A DNA stretch of 33,382 nucleotides from Anaerotignum sp. (GCA_028710085.1 JAQUSU010000019.1:1-33382); one strand, 5' to 3'. Counted from the first letter of the stretch, positions 16,733 to 24,810 are shown. The notes: generated by a model from the sequence alone, not told the origin. Translations and numbers: made by a program.

Positions 16733-18112
16733 TTATTTATCCAAAACAGGGATTTCATCAGTTGACCAGCCATCTAGATCGCCGGACCACAAATATTTCT
16801 TTGTTTCGGAAACAATTACACCGCTTAACCCAAGTAAGGCAATCAAGTTAGGGAATGCCATCATCGCATTTAATGTATCTGCAATATTCCATACCAGAGA
16901 CAAGGACATAACGCTACCAATAAATACAACGACAACCCATGCAAAACGAAAAGGTTTAATGCACTTTGTTCCTACCAAATATACCCATGCTCTTTCGCCG
17001 TAATAGCTCCAGCCTAAGATTGTTGACCATGCAAACGTAACCAGGCCAATCGTTAATACAATAGGACCAACCACGGGTATAGCATTAAATGCTGCCGATG
17101 TCAAAGCACCGCCATCGAAGCCAGCCATTCCTTCTGGATTTTTCAAAATAGAACTAACCAATACCAATCCTGTCAATGCACAAACAATAATTGTATCCCA
17201 AAATGTACCTGTCATGGCGATCAAAGACTGACGAACAGGATTTTTTGTCATTGCTGCCGCAGCTGCAATGGGAGCCGACCCCAAACCAGATTCATTGCTA
17301 AATAAACCACGGGCAATACCAAAGCGAATTGCCATCATTACTGTCGCCCCAGCAAAGCCACCGCCTGCCGCTGCGGGTGTAAACGCACTGCCTACGATTA
17401 GTTTAAATGCAGCTCCAACGTAGGGAGCATTGATAACCAAAATAACAATACAGCCTAATATGTATAACCCTGCCATGAAAGGAACTAATTTTTCGCACCA
17501 CTTTGCAATAGACTTTACACCGCCCAAAATTACCAAGGCAGTACAAACTGACAAAACAATCCCAGTAATCCATTGAGGCGCACCAAAATTGTCACGAACC
17601 ATTGTTGAAATTGAGTTTGCCTGTGTCATATTGCCAATGCCGAAGCAAGCAACACCGGCAAAAACTGCAAATAAAACGCCTAACCATTTTTGCCCAAGTC
17701 CTCTTTCCAATGCATACATAGGGCCACCAACCATTGCGCCTGTTTTGTCCTTCACTCTGTATTTAATTGCTAACAAAGCTTCACCATATTTTGTTGCAAT
17801 ACCAAAAAGACCCGTCAGCCAGCACCACATAATTGCACCCGGCCCGCCTAATACTACCGCCGTTGCCACACCAACAATATTACCTGTCCCAATTGTTGCC
17901 GCCAAAGCAGTTGTTAAAGCACCAAACCCTGATACATCACCCTCTGCCTCGGTATCCGGTGTAACAGAAAGCTTAATTGCCTTAAAAGTATGTCTCTGAA
18001 TGAATTTTGTTCGTACTGTTAAGAAAAGATGTGTACCAAATAACAATGCCAACATTACAGGGCCCCATACAAAGCCATTTACTGCACTTACAAAATTATT
18101 AATTGCCTCCAT
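16733..18112 (-). CDS. Sodium:alanine symporter (AGCS family), paralogue 2
   Basis: 459 aa, colinear with paralogues 1 and 3, with the same motifs: GGPGAIMWCWLTGLFGIATK, GGPMYALERGLGQ and GIARGLFSNESGLGSAPIA (SNESGLG where 1 has TNESGLG and 3 has TNEAGLG). It should be a Na+-coupled alanine/glycine carrier. It is the most distinct of the three in the loops near residues 180-200 (VRDNFGAPQWITGIVLSV) and at the C-terminus (SGDLDGWSTDEIPVLDK). Start ATG 18112 begins the shared N-terminus (MEAINNFVSAVNGF). Its ribosome-binding site GGAGGG is 12 bases upstream, longer than usual, which may lower translation. A more upstream ATG would overlap this site. Confidence 0.95.
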   Translation of the reverse strand: MEAINNFVSAVNGFVWGPVMLALLFGTHLFLTVRTKFIQRHTFKAIKLSVTPDTEAEGDVSGFGALTTALAATIGTGNIVGVATAVVLGGPGAIMWCWLTGLFGIATKYGEALLAIKYRVKDKTGAMVGGPMYALERGLGQKWLGVLFAVFAGVACFGIGNMTQANSISTMVRDNFGAPQWITGIVLSVCTALVILGGVKSIAKWCEKLVPFMAGLYILGCIVILVINAPYVGAAFKLIVGSAFTPAAAGGGFAGATVMMAIRFGIARGLFSNESGLGSAPIAAAAAMTKNPVRQSLIAMTGTFWDTIIVCALTGLVLVSSILKNPEGMAGFDGGALTSAAFNAIPVVGPIVLTIGLVTFAWSTILGWSYYGERAWVYLVGTKCIKPFRFAWVVVVFIGSVMSLSLVWNIADTLNAMMAFPNLIALLGLSGVIVSETKKYLWSGDLDGWSTDEIPVLDK

Positions 18113-18262
18113 AAATTTATAATTCCCTCCTAAATAAAATGAATAATATAATTGCATTTCAGTTGGAATCAAACTCTCTCAAACCAATTTTATTCTGTAT
18201 TTTAAAAAATTTATACATTTATTAAATAGATAAAAAAGATTTCTGTAATGATTCCAAACCTT
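18113..18262 (-). promoter_or_regulatory. AGCS2 leader with long-range inverted repeat
   Basis: A leader of about 150 nt in which TTGGAATCA (minus strand, 18249-18257) can pair over 9 bp with TGATTCCAA (18163-18171). It lacks the CGTGGGGG motif of the AGCS1 and AGCS3 leaders. A structural role is possible but unproven. Confidence 0.35.
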
Positions 18263-18268
18263 GTATTC

Positions 18269-18296
18269 ATTGTACATTACTTTAACTAAAACACAA
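18269..18296 (-). promoter_or_regulatory. AGCS2 promoter
   Basis: TTGTGT, 16 bp, TACAAT on the minus strand, about 155-180 bases before the ATG. Between here and 18680 the DNA is AT-rich with no gene seen. Confidence 0.55.
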
Positions 18297-18688
18297 GTGT
18301 TTTTTTATTGAGGACATTTTGCTGCTTAGATGACATAAAAATCAAATTAAATTACTGCTAAGTTTTTAATGGATTTTTTCATTTTTTTATATAATTTATG
18401 CATTAAATTTATGGTTTTATATAGATACAAACGTGCATTATGTCTTAAAAAAATTTATAATTATATTTTTTTTTATTTTAGTATACAGTTTTTCTTCAAG
18501 AAAAAGTTTCTGTACGCGATTTTAAACCTTTAAATTTTTTTCAATCTAAAAATGAAGAAATGCCTATCATTACTTGGAAAGTTAAACATATTTTTTTAGT
18601 ATAAACAATACTTCATATGAATTCCAGAAGACTCTCATGGTGTTATGTCTTGAATATTTTTTGAATACTCTGATTTCATCTATTAAAA

Positions 18689-18710
18689 AAGACGGTTTAA
18701 ACACCGTCTT
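18689..18710 (-). terminator. Second (distal) terminator behind AGCS3
   Basis: AAGACGGT and ACCGTCTT pair around a short loop. On the minus strand a run of six T follows, making it the stronger of two tandem terminators. Confidence 0.75.
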
Positions 18711-18783
18711 AGCATATCAAAAAATTAATAGAAGAAAGTTTAAAAACCAAAAATTTCTGCATATCTTTTTATTAGCATTTTAA

Positions 18784-18810
18784 AAGGGTGTCGACAAAGT
18801 CGACACCCTT
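18784..18810 (-). terminator. First terminator of AGCS symporter gene 3
   Basis: AAGGGTGTCGAC and GTCGACACCCTT form a perfect 12-bp stem with a 3-nt loop, about 50 bases after the stop codon. The U-run is short. Confidence 0.75.
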
Positions 18811-18861
18811 ATTTACAACTTTAAAGCCATATTCTTTTTTCGTGGGATTGTTAACGCGGAA

Positions 18862-20241
18862 TTATCTATCTACTGTAGGAATTTCGTCTGTAGACCAACC
18901 TTCCATATTGTCATCCCACAGGAATTTCTTTGTTTCAGATACAATTACACCACTTAAGCCAAGTAAAGCAACTAAGTTAGGGAATGCCATCATGGCATTC
19001 AAAGTATCCGCAACATTCCATACCAAGTCAAGGGCAGTAACACTACCGATAAATACTACGATAACCCATGCAAAACGGAAAGGCTTAACAGATTTTGTGC
19101 CTACTAAGTAAACCCAAGATCTTTCGCCGTAATAACTCCAGCCTAAAATAGTAGACCATGCAAATGTAATCAAACCAATTGTCAATACGATAGGACCAAT
19201 TACAGGAATATGATTAAATGCTGCAGATGTTAAAGCACCACCATTTAATCCTGACATAGCTTCTGGACTCTTCAAAATAGAAGTTACTAAAACCAAACCT
19301 GTTAAAGCACAAACAATAATTGTATCCCAGAAAACACCGGACATAGCAATCAACGCCTGACGTACAGGGTTTCTTGTCATAGCAGCCGCATCAGCAATAG
19401 GTGCGGAACCCAAACCAGCTTCATTTGTAAACAAACCACGTGCAATACCAAAACGAATTGCCATCATCACTGTAGCTCCGGCAAAACCGCCGCCAGCTGC
19501 AGTACCTGTAAATGCACTGCCTACAATTAATTTTAATGCAGCACCGATGTAAGGTGCATTTATTATGATAATAATAACACAACCTAAAATATAAAAACCT
19601 GCCATTAAGGGTACTAACTTTTCACAAACCTTAGCGATAGACTTAACGCCGCCCAAAATAACCAAACCTGTAGCGACTGTTAAAACAAGACCTGTACCCC
19701 AAGTAGGCAACCCAAAGTTGTCATGAACCATAGTTGAAATAGAGTTTGCCTGTGTCATGTTACCGATACCAAAGCAAGCAATACCAGCAAACAGAGCAAA
19801 TAATACACCCAGCCACTTTTGACCAAGACCTCTTTCCAACGCGTACATAGGACCACCAATCATGGAGCCTGTTTTATCTTTTACTCTGTACTTAATTGCC
19901 AACAAAGCTTCACCGTATTTTGTTGCAATACCGAAAAGACCTGTCAACCAGCACCAGAAAATTGCTCCAGGGCCACCCAACGCTACCGCAGTCGCCACAC
20001 CTACGATATTACCTGTACCAATTGTAGCAGCCAAAGCAGTTGCTAACGCACCAAAACCAGAAACATCGCCTTCTGCTTCGTTATCAGGTGTGATAGAAAG
20101 CTTAATTGCCTTAAAGATATGTCTCTGAATAAATTTTGTTCTGAATGTCAAGAAAAGATGTGTACCAAACAGCAGACACAGCATTACTGGACCCCAAACG
20201 AACCCATTGATGGTGGATACGAAATTGTTAAATGCTTCCAT
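18862..20241 (-). CDS. Sodium:alanine symporter (AGCS family), paralogue 3
   Basis: 459 aa, again colinear with the other two and closest to paralogue 1 (shared N-terminus MEAFNNF-STINGFVWGPVML and C-terminus WDDNM-GWSTDEIPTV). All AGCS signature blocks are intact. One visible difference is NEAGLGSAPIADAA in place of NESGLGSAPIA-AA in the conserved substrate/sodium region; it could affect affinity but this is a guess. ATG 20241 has GGGAGG nine bases upstream. It is transcribed from its own promoter (20400-20427) and ends in tandem terminators. Three single-gene units of the same carrier suggest heavy use of alanine or different control of each copy. Confidence 0.96.
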   Translation of the reverse strand: MEAFNNFVSTINGFVWGPVMLCLLFGTHLFLTFRTKFIQRHIFKAIKLSITPDNEAEGDVSGFGALATALAATIGTGNIVGVATAVALGGPGAIFWCWLTGLFGIATKYGEALLAIKYRVKDKTGSMIGGPMYALERGLGQKWLGVLFALFAGIACFGIGNMTQANSISTMVHDNFGLPTWGTGLVLTVATGLVILGGVKSIAKVCEKLVPLMAGFYILGCVIIIIINAPYIGAALKLIVGSAFTGTAAGGGFAGATVMMAIRFGIARGLFTNEAGLGSAPIADAAAMTRNPVRQALIAMSGVFWDTIIVCALTGLVLVTSILKSPEAMSGLNGGALTSAAFNHIPVIGPIVLTIGLITFAWSTILGWSYYGERSWVYLVGTKSVKPFRFAWVIVVFIGSVTALDLVWNVADTLNAMMAFPNLVALLGLSGVIVSETKKFLWDDNMEGWSTDEIPTVDR

Positions 20242-20393
20242 TTTACTACCTCCCAAATTATGTTATAAGATAATTTCATCGGTTAGAATCACCACCTTTA
20301 CTCGTTGTAAGACTACTATCATTGCCCCCACGATAACGCATGATATTTTTTGTCGTTACAAAATAAAGATGTTCCCTCAGATTCTGTCACCTA
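20242..20393 (-). promoter_or_regulatory. AGCS3 leader with motif shared with AGCS1
   Basis: It contains CGTGGGGGCAATGA (20319-20332), nearly identical to the AGCS1 motif. GGT-GAC-AGAATC (20380-20391) can pair with GATTCT-A-ACC (20281-20290) as a closing stem, and GUAACG/CGUUAU forms a hairpin just before the G-rich motif. So the order (5' arm, hairpin, G-rich motif, 3' arm, ribosome-binding site) matches AGCS1. It is a candidate cis-regulatory RNA of unknown ligand. Confidence 0.42.
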
Positions 20394-20399
20394 TTTACT

Positions 20400-20427
20400 A
20401 TTTTATATGATTATTGCAAAAAAACAA
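20400..20427 (-). promoter_or_regulatory. AGCS3 promoter
   Basis: TTGTTT, 16 bp, TAAAAT on the minus strand, followed by AG as in AGCS1. It lies about 160 bases before the ATG. Confidence 0.55.
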
Positions 20428-21110
20428 GTATTTTTTTATAAAGGAAAATGTGAAGAAAACATGTTTTACCTGAAAAATGTACAATTTTTATTAATATCCG
20501 TATATTTTTTTGACTCGTTTTATTCATTCAGTATTAAAAAAAGCTAAGTTTGCTTTTCAAATAATCTAATTACTTTTCACAAATTTTCAAGGTAAAATCA
20601 CTGCATTTTTTGAGAGATTTCACTAACAAATAACTCGTTTTCAACATTTTTTTGCATTAATAATGGTGCATAGTCAAAACACAATTTAGTATTTTTTTCC
20701 TTTGTGCAATTTTACCTTGCTTTTTTTAATTTTTTTTGTATTCCACTGTATTTAAATCGTTTGTAATGTCTTTTTTTCGGCATATAATAGGTTCGTTATT
20801 CATGATTACTATTTTCCGCGCAAACGCCAACTCACATAATAGGGGATATTTCTTTACACCTTTTGATTCGGCGCCCTAAAACTTGACTTTAGCCTCTCTT
20901 TTTTGTATTTATTTGCATATTCACGTTTTTCATGAGCTAATTCGGCGCCCTTTCCAGAGATTTTTCCACTCATCTGATTTTCTTATCCTATTTTTCTTTC
21001 GCGCGTTATTGCGGCACTCAACTAATTACTTAGTGGTTCCCTATTCGGTAGCCGCTTATGCAACAAGGAATTGATTCCCGAATAATCATTGCAAATGAAC
21101 CATAAAAACG
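20428..21110. other. Gene-poor stretch with short, possibly decayed minus-strand ORFs
   Basis: No full gene is visible. On the minus strand there are two short readings with protein-like, charged composition: 20854-20973 (39 aa, begins MSGKISGKGAELAHEKREY) and 20726-20803 (25 aa, begins MNNEPIICRKKDITND). Neither has a strong ribosome-binding site. ATTCGGCGCCC occurs twice (20867-20877 and 20940-20950). GCGGC and GCCGC can enclose an ACTAA-GTAA-TTAGT hairpin at 21010-21055. A -35/-10-like pair on the plus strand (TTGTAA 20761, TATAAT 20783) is also present. It may be a degraded gene, a mobile-element remnant or an RNA; I cannot decide. Confidence 0.35.
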
Positions 21111-21116
21111 CAAACA

Positions 21117-21146
21117 AAAAAGCCCGATAAAGTTCGGACTTTTTTA
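21117..21146. terminator. Terminator-like hairpin
   Basis: AAAAAGCCCGA and TTCGGACTTTTT pair with one mismatch and end in T-runs on both strands. It may end transcription from mrp (over 300 bases away) or from the plus strand. Confidence 0.5.
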
Positions 21147-21466
21147 GTAAAATAATTTTTCTTTTCAAAAGAGATTCTTTTTCCATTTCGCTCGTTCGCA
21201 TTCATGATGCTTCGTGCTTTTTTCGCTTAAAATAAGCTTAATTACATCGTTTTCCATCAAAGGTCTATTTGCCTAGCCAGCAAAAGAACTTAAGCTATAA
21301 CTGCTTAAAAAGCAAAATAACCTATATATTCATTAGATAGCACCACTGCCTTGTCGGAAAATTAAATAACTCTCCTTCTAGCCAAAATTTTTATTGATTT
21401 TTGCGCATACAAAGAAATAGAAAACCTCTATTTGAATAGACATGGCAATCATTTCCTTAAATCACC
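21147..21466. other. Intergenic stretch downstream of mrp
   Basis: No convincing gene. A minus-strand 30-aa reading (21165-21257, begins MENDVIKLILSEKSTKHHE) has a protein-like composition and may be another remnant. No ribosome-binding site of note precedes it. Confidence 0.3.
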
Positions 21467-22291
21467 TTAGTTTTTTTCTAAAAATCCCACCATTGGATCC
21501 AACCAATGGCCATCCAAATTCTCTGTTTCCCCTTTATCACAGCGTGCAGCTATGCTGGGGTCAATAGGTAGTTTACAAACCATTGGAATATTATGTCTTG
21601 CTGCAATTGCATCAATATTGCTTTCGCCGAAAATTTTGTGTATCTCATCGCAATGAGGACAGACAAAGTAAGAAAGGTTTTCTACAATACCTAAAATAGG
21701 CACATTCATCATTTCTGCCATCTTCACAGCCTTGTCCACAATCATTCCAACCAGCTCTTGTGGTGATGTCACAATAATGATCCCATCAATCACAATAGAT
21801 TGAAATACTGTCAAGGGAACATCGCCAGTGCCGGGAGGCATATCAATAAACATATAATCAATATCTCCCCAAATTACGTCCCTCCAAAATTGCTTTACCG
21901 TTTCAGCAATCAACGGCCCACGCCATACCACAGGGTCTGTTTCATTATCCAGCAACAGGTTAACAGACATTACTTTAATTCCATTTTTGCTTTCACAAGG
22001 AATCATTCCCTCCTTTGTTCCGTGTGCCTTTTCTCTTATACCAAAAGCCTTTGGTATGGAGGGGCCGGTAATATCCGCATCCAAAATTGCTACCTTTTTG
22101 CCTAAACGGTTCATCAAAACAGCCATTGTAGAGGTTACCATAGATTTCCCAACGCCGCCCTTACCGCTCACTACAGCAATCACTTTTCTGATTTCACTTT
22201 TTCCGTTGGGTGGAATCAATAAATCAGCAGGCTTTCTGCTTGAACAATCGGAAGAACAGCTTCCGCAGTCATGGGAACAATTTTCGCTCAT
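21467..22291 (-). CDS. mrp: Mrp/Nbp35-family iron-sulfur carrier ATPase
   Basis: 274 aa. The cysteine-rich N-terminus (C5, C9, C12, C16 in CSHDCGSCSSDC) resembles the N-terminal cluster site of Nbp35. The deviant Walker A GKGGVGKS (43-50) with its signature lysine, DADITGPSIPK (about 71-81) and DMPPGTGD (150-157) are the ParA/MinD-type nucleotide motifs. C-P-H-C (C211, C214) provides the bridging cluster ligands of the family. It likely binds and delivers [4Fe-4S] clusters to apoproteins in the cytoplasm. ATG 22291 lies two bases after the stop of the DUF134 gene, with GAGGAG upstream inside that gene, so the two are translationally linked. Confidence 0.94.
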   Translation of the reverse strand: MSENCSHDCGSCSSDCSSRKPADLLIPPNGKSEIRKVIAVVSGKGGVGKSMVTSTMAVLMNRLGKKVAILDADITGPSIPKAFGIREKAHGTKEGMIPCESKNGIKVMSVNLLLDNETDPVVWRGPLIAETVKQFWRDVIWGDIDYMFIDMPPGTGDVPLTVFQSIVIDGIIIVTSPQELVGMIVDKAVKMAEMMNVPILGIVENLSYFVCPHCDEIHKIFGESNIDAIAARHNIPMVCKLPIDPSIAARCDKGETENLDGHWLDPMVGFLEKN

Positions 22292-22293
22292 AA

Positions 22294-22668
22294 TTACATC
22301 TCCTCAGAATTTTTTTCATTTATTCTATTCTTATAACAAAACTTCTCACACTTTTTTCCGCATGGCAAATTTTGCCCTTCACAAAGGGCAAAATCGCCAC
22401 CCTCAATGTAAAGCGGCTTACCATTGACTAAGGCATCCGCCAATTTTTTCCTTGCCTCATTATAGATACCTTGCACCGTGGTTCTGGCTATGTGCATTTG
22501 CGCAGCGCATTCTTCTTGCGTATATCCAACTAAATCAATCAATCGAATTGTTTCGTATTCATCTACGGCCATGATCACTCGATTCTCATTGTTATTCTTT
22601 TTCATCGGCGCAAAACCGCAGTTATCAGGTAATGAGCAGACGTTTCTGCATTTTCTCGGTCTTGCCAT
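22294..22668 (-). CDS. DUF134 (UPF0251) helix-turn-helix protein
   Basis: 124 aa. The start MARPRKCRNVCSLP is the family hallmark, followed by the DEYETIRLIDL motif and a sigma-70 region 4-like helix-turn-helix (YTQEECAAQMHIARTTVQGI, about 69-88). The C-terminus adds cysteines (CEGQNLPCGKKCEKFC) that could bind a metal or a cluster. Members are predicted DNA-binding regulators often found beside mrp or nitrogenase-cofactor-like genes, as here. It forms a two-gene operon with mrp. The promoter is framed by a 10-bp inverted repeat, which suggests self-control. Start ATG 22668 follows AAGGGGGATGGTTT, and the conserved N-terminus fixes it. Confidence 0.92.
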   Translation of the reverse strand: MARPRKCRNVCSLPDNCGFAPMKKNNNENRVIMAVDEYETIRLIDLVGYTQEECAAQMHIARTTVQGIYNEARKKLADALVNGKPLYIEGGDFALCEGQNLPCGKKCEKFCYKNRINEKNSEEM

Positions 22669-22686
22669 AAACCATCCCCCTTAATT

Positions 22687-22737
22687 TTTGACATATGTTA
22701 CTTATTAACAGTATACAACTTATCAATCATATGTCAA
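22687..22737 (-). promoter_or_regulatory. Promoter and possible operator of the DUF134-mrp operon
   Basis: On the minus strand TTGACA, 16 bp, TATACT. TTGACATATG at one edge and its exact complement CATATGTCAA at the other enclose the core promoter, with arms 31 bases apart. The -35 lies in one arm, so a dimer bound there would block RNA polymerase. Confidence 0.6.
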
Positions 22738-22752
22738 CTATTTCTTAGTAAT

Positions 22753-22775
22753 AAAAAGGCGGAGAAAACTCCGCC
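22753..22775 (-). terminator. Terminator of the APC permease gene
   Basis: GGCGGAG, loop of four, CTCCGCC, then five T on the minus strand. Confidence 0.88.
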
Positions 22776-22789
22776 GCAGAAACAGTCAA

Positions 22790-24148
22790 TTATTCTATTT
22801 TTTCATGACCATAATTTTTCAATAAAAATCCAATGCACATCACTACGGCAAATAATATTAAATAATAAATGATTGCCTTTCCTAAAGAAACGATTGCAGC
22901 AAACACCATAAAACCACTGGCCAAGATCCCTATAATCGGTGCAATATAGTGGTTAAAAACGCCTAGGTCTGTTCCTTTTTTCAGCTGCATCAAAAAGATA
23001 GGAATATACATGGCATAAATTGTAATAATTGGAAGTTCAGAGCTATCAAAGCAAAATGGGCCAAACCAAGGCTGTGTTAGGTTTGCGCCATAAAAATAAG
23101 TCAGCCAAATTGCTGCCATTAAAACACCCATAGCCGAGGAATTCGTCGGCATATTTGTAACCTTATCCACGCCATTAAAAATATGTGGCACAGGGCCTTC
23201 ATTTCTAGCAGCCATTGCATAAAATCCTCGGGTACAAGCCAACATTAAACCGTTTAAGGTGCCTAAGCAGGAAATAACGACAACCACAAAAAGCAATGTT
23301 CCACCAGCTTGTGAAAATACGGTAGAAAACGCAATTTTTGCCCCTGCTTCTCCGCCTTCCATCATGACGCTGTTTTCAACGGCTCCCGCCAGACCAACAT
23401 AATATAGCATATAAATTATAACAGTAAAAACTGTTCCAATCACCAGCGCTAACGGCAGGTTTCTCTTGGCATCCCTCAGCTCCGCATTAATGCTGGTTGC
23501 ACAAATCCACCCTTCATAAGCAAAGCTTGTGCCTACAACAGCGGTAAACAAAGGGTTTCCTTGGACTTCAGAAATTACCCCGGTATTAAAGTTCTCCACA
23601 AGAATACCATTTTTTAGTCCAAAAATAGTACCCACTACCGCCATTAACGCCAAAGGAACCAGCTTAATTACCGTAGTCGTTACTTGAAATTTACCTGCCA
23701 GCCTTGGAGAAATTGCGTTTAACACATAACTGCATACTAAAAATAAGCCTGCTATGGTCATAGCCTCGGGCCCAACAATATCCCATCCCAATAAAACGCA
23801 AAAATATCTGGCAGAAACCCATGCCAAAACAGAGGTCATTGCCGGAAAATAAATTGTCGCCATAAACCATGCAAAGAAATACCCATATTTTGAACTAACC
23901 ATGGTTTCCGCATAGTCAACAATACCACTTACCTTTTCATGGCGCGTTGCCAAAACCGCAAAGTTGTATGCACAGGCAACCATAACCAAACCACCTAAAA
24001 ACCAGGCTAAAATCCCCTGTGGGAGGTTTCCCCCCGTTGCCACCAAAACCTTTTCAGCCTTAAAAAACACACCACTGCCGATTACAATACCCACTACCAT
24101 GGCAATCGCAGTCAAAAGCCCATATTTCTTTTCTAATTCATGATTCAT
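22790..24148 (-). CDS. APC-superfamily amino-acid permease
   Basis: 452 aa with about twelve hydrophobic segments. The first helix carries IVIGSGVFFKAEKVL, the glycine-rich broken-helix motif that binds the substrate carboxyl and amino groups in the APC fold. Helix 6 has SFAYEGWICATSINAELRDAKRNLPLA, typical of LAT/SteT-type exchangers. So it is a cytoplasmic-membrane amino-acid transporter or exchanger; the substrate is unknown. ATG 24148 is selected because GAGGAGAGG lies upstream and MNHELEKKYGLLTAIAM fits the family. Two strong hairpins lie in its leader, and a terminator follows, so it is a single-gene unit. Confidence 0.93.
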   Translation of the reverse strand: MNHELEKKYGLLTAIAMVVGIVIGSGVFFKAEKVLVATGGNLPQGILAWFLGGLVMVACAYNFAVLATRHEKVSGIVDYAETMVSSKYGYFFAWFMATIYFPAMTSVLAWVSARYFCVLLGWDIVGPEAMTIAGLFLVCSYVLNAISPRLAGKFQVTTTVIKLVPLALMAVVGTIFGLKNGILVENFNTGVISEVQGNPLFTAVVGTSFAYEGWICATSINAELRDAKRNLPLALVIGTVFTVIIYMLYYVGLAGAVENSVMMEGGEAGAKIAFSTVFSQAGGTLLFVVVVISCLGTLNGLMLACTRGFYAMAARNEGPVPHIFNGVDKVTNMPTNSSAMGVLMAAIWLTYFYGANLTQPWFGPFCFDSSELPIITIYAMYIPIFLMQLKKGTDLGVFNHYIAPIIGILASGFMVFAAIVSLGKAIIYYLILFAVVMCIGFLLKNYGHEKIE

Positions 24149-24176
24149 AACTACCTCTCCTCTTATATCTTTTGCA

Positions 24177-24231
24177 CATAACCGCATCAATGCAGTTATG
24201 CTTTGCTTAATAAAAGTACCATACTTTTATT
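24177..24231 (-). promoter_or_regulatory. Twin hairpins in the APC permease leader
   Basis: CATAACCGCA/TGCAGTTATG (24177-24186 with 24191-24200; one wobble) and the perfect AATAAAAGTA/TACTTTTATT (24209-24218 with 24222-24231) lie next to each other 28-83 bases before the ATG. Either may be an operator or an RNA control element. No T-run follows, so they are not plain terminators. Confidence 0.5.
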
Positions 24232-24390
24232 GATAATACAACTTAGAAAAAAAATATGTCTTGTTTTTTTATCAATACACTTTATTTGTTGGTGATTATG
24301 CCTATACTGTTTTTCTTTTATTTTCCCCCTTATTCTTGTGTAAAAACTTAGGAAATGATACACTATATTCAAACGAAAAAGGAGGCCGCT

Positions 24391-24714
24391 ATGCTGCTCT
24401 ACACGATTCTTCTAGCCTGCATTGCTATATTCTTCTATAGAGAGGGAAAGCTTTTGGTGAAAATGAGCTCTCGACTATTACCGGATTTTAACAAAGAACC
24501 CTCGGTTGCCAAAAATGCCGCCCATCAACTATTCCTCATTTCCATTTGCGCTGCAATCAGTGCAGCTATTATGCTATTTAGTTTTATTTATCGTCAAATC
24601 ACCCATACAGCCAGCCCAAATTTGGGAATTGCTCTTTCCTTTTTGGTTTATGGGTTTGGGATTATTCTTGGAATGTACCGCTGTTATAAGCTAAAAAAGG
24701 AGCTTTCGTCTTAA
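24391..24714 (+). CDS. Small membrane protein of unknown function
   Basis: 107 aa. ATG 24391 is chosen because AAAAAGGAGG lies five bases upstream; an in-frame ATG at 24355 has no such site. There are three hydrophobic segments (about 3-17, 45-66 and 78-97), with a basic loop after the first (REGKLLVKMSSR) and a basic tail (CYKLKKELSS). I do not recognise a family. It stands alone between the APC permease (divergent) and rnr (convergent), and a terminator follows about 95 bases after its stop. Confidence 0.7.
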   Translation: MLLYTILLACIAIFFYREGKLLVKMSSRLLPDFNKEPSVAKNAAHQLFLISICAAISAAIMLFSFIYRQITHTASPNLGIALSFLVYGFGIILGMYRCYKLKKELSS

Positions 24715-24810
24715 TTTTTTTTAAATTTCTATAGAGTTTTTTCATTATCCAATATCTCTGTTTTTTTTGACTGGTTTAGCTGCTCTAGAAAATTTATTTG
24801 AAATATGAAA

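Noticed and set aside
14357-20256. Plus-strand ORFs opposite the AGCS genes (for example 15165-15755)
   Set aside because: They recur at the same place opposite all three paralogues because the sense proteins are alike; they are mirror frames.
20854-20973. Tandem glycine riboswitch suggested by two GGGCGCCGAAT motifs
   Set aside because: Only the short GCGCCGAA string fits. The other conserved segments are missing and the position is 600 bp from AGCS3.
21010-21050. A fourth MITE end (TTAGTGGTTCCCTA)
   Set aside because: It resembles the right end of copy 3, but no matching left end about 160 bp away and no internal blocks are found.
20761-21146. A plus-strand ncRNA gene from TTGTAA/TATAAT to the terminator
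   Set aside because: The promoter-like and terminator-like parts are present, but the AT-rich DNA gives such matches by chance and no fold or family supports it. Kept only as part of the gene-poor region entry.
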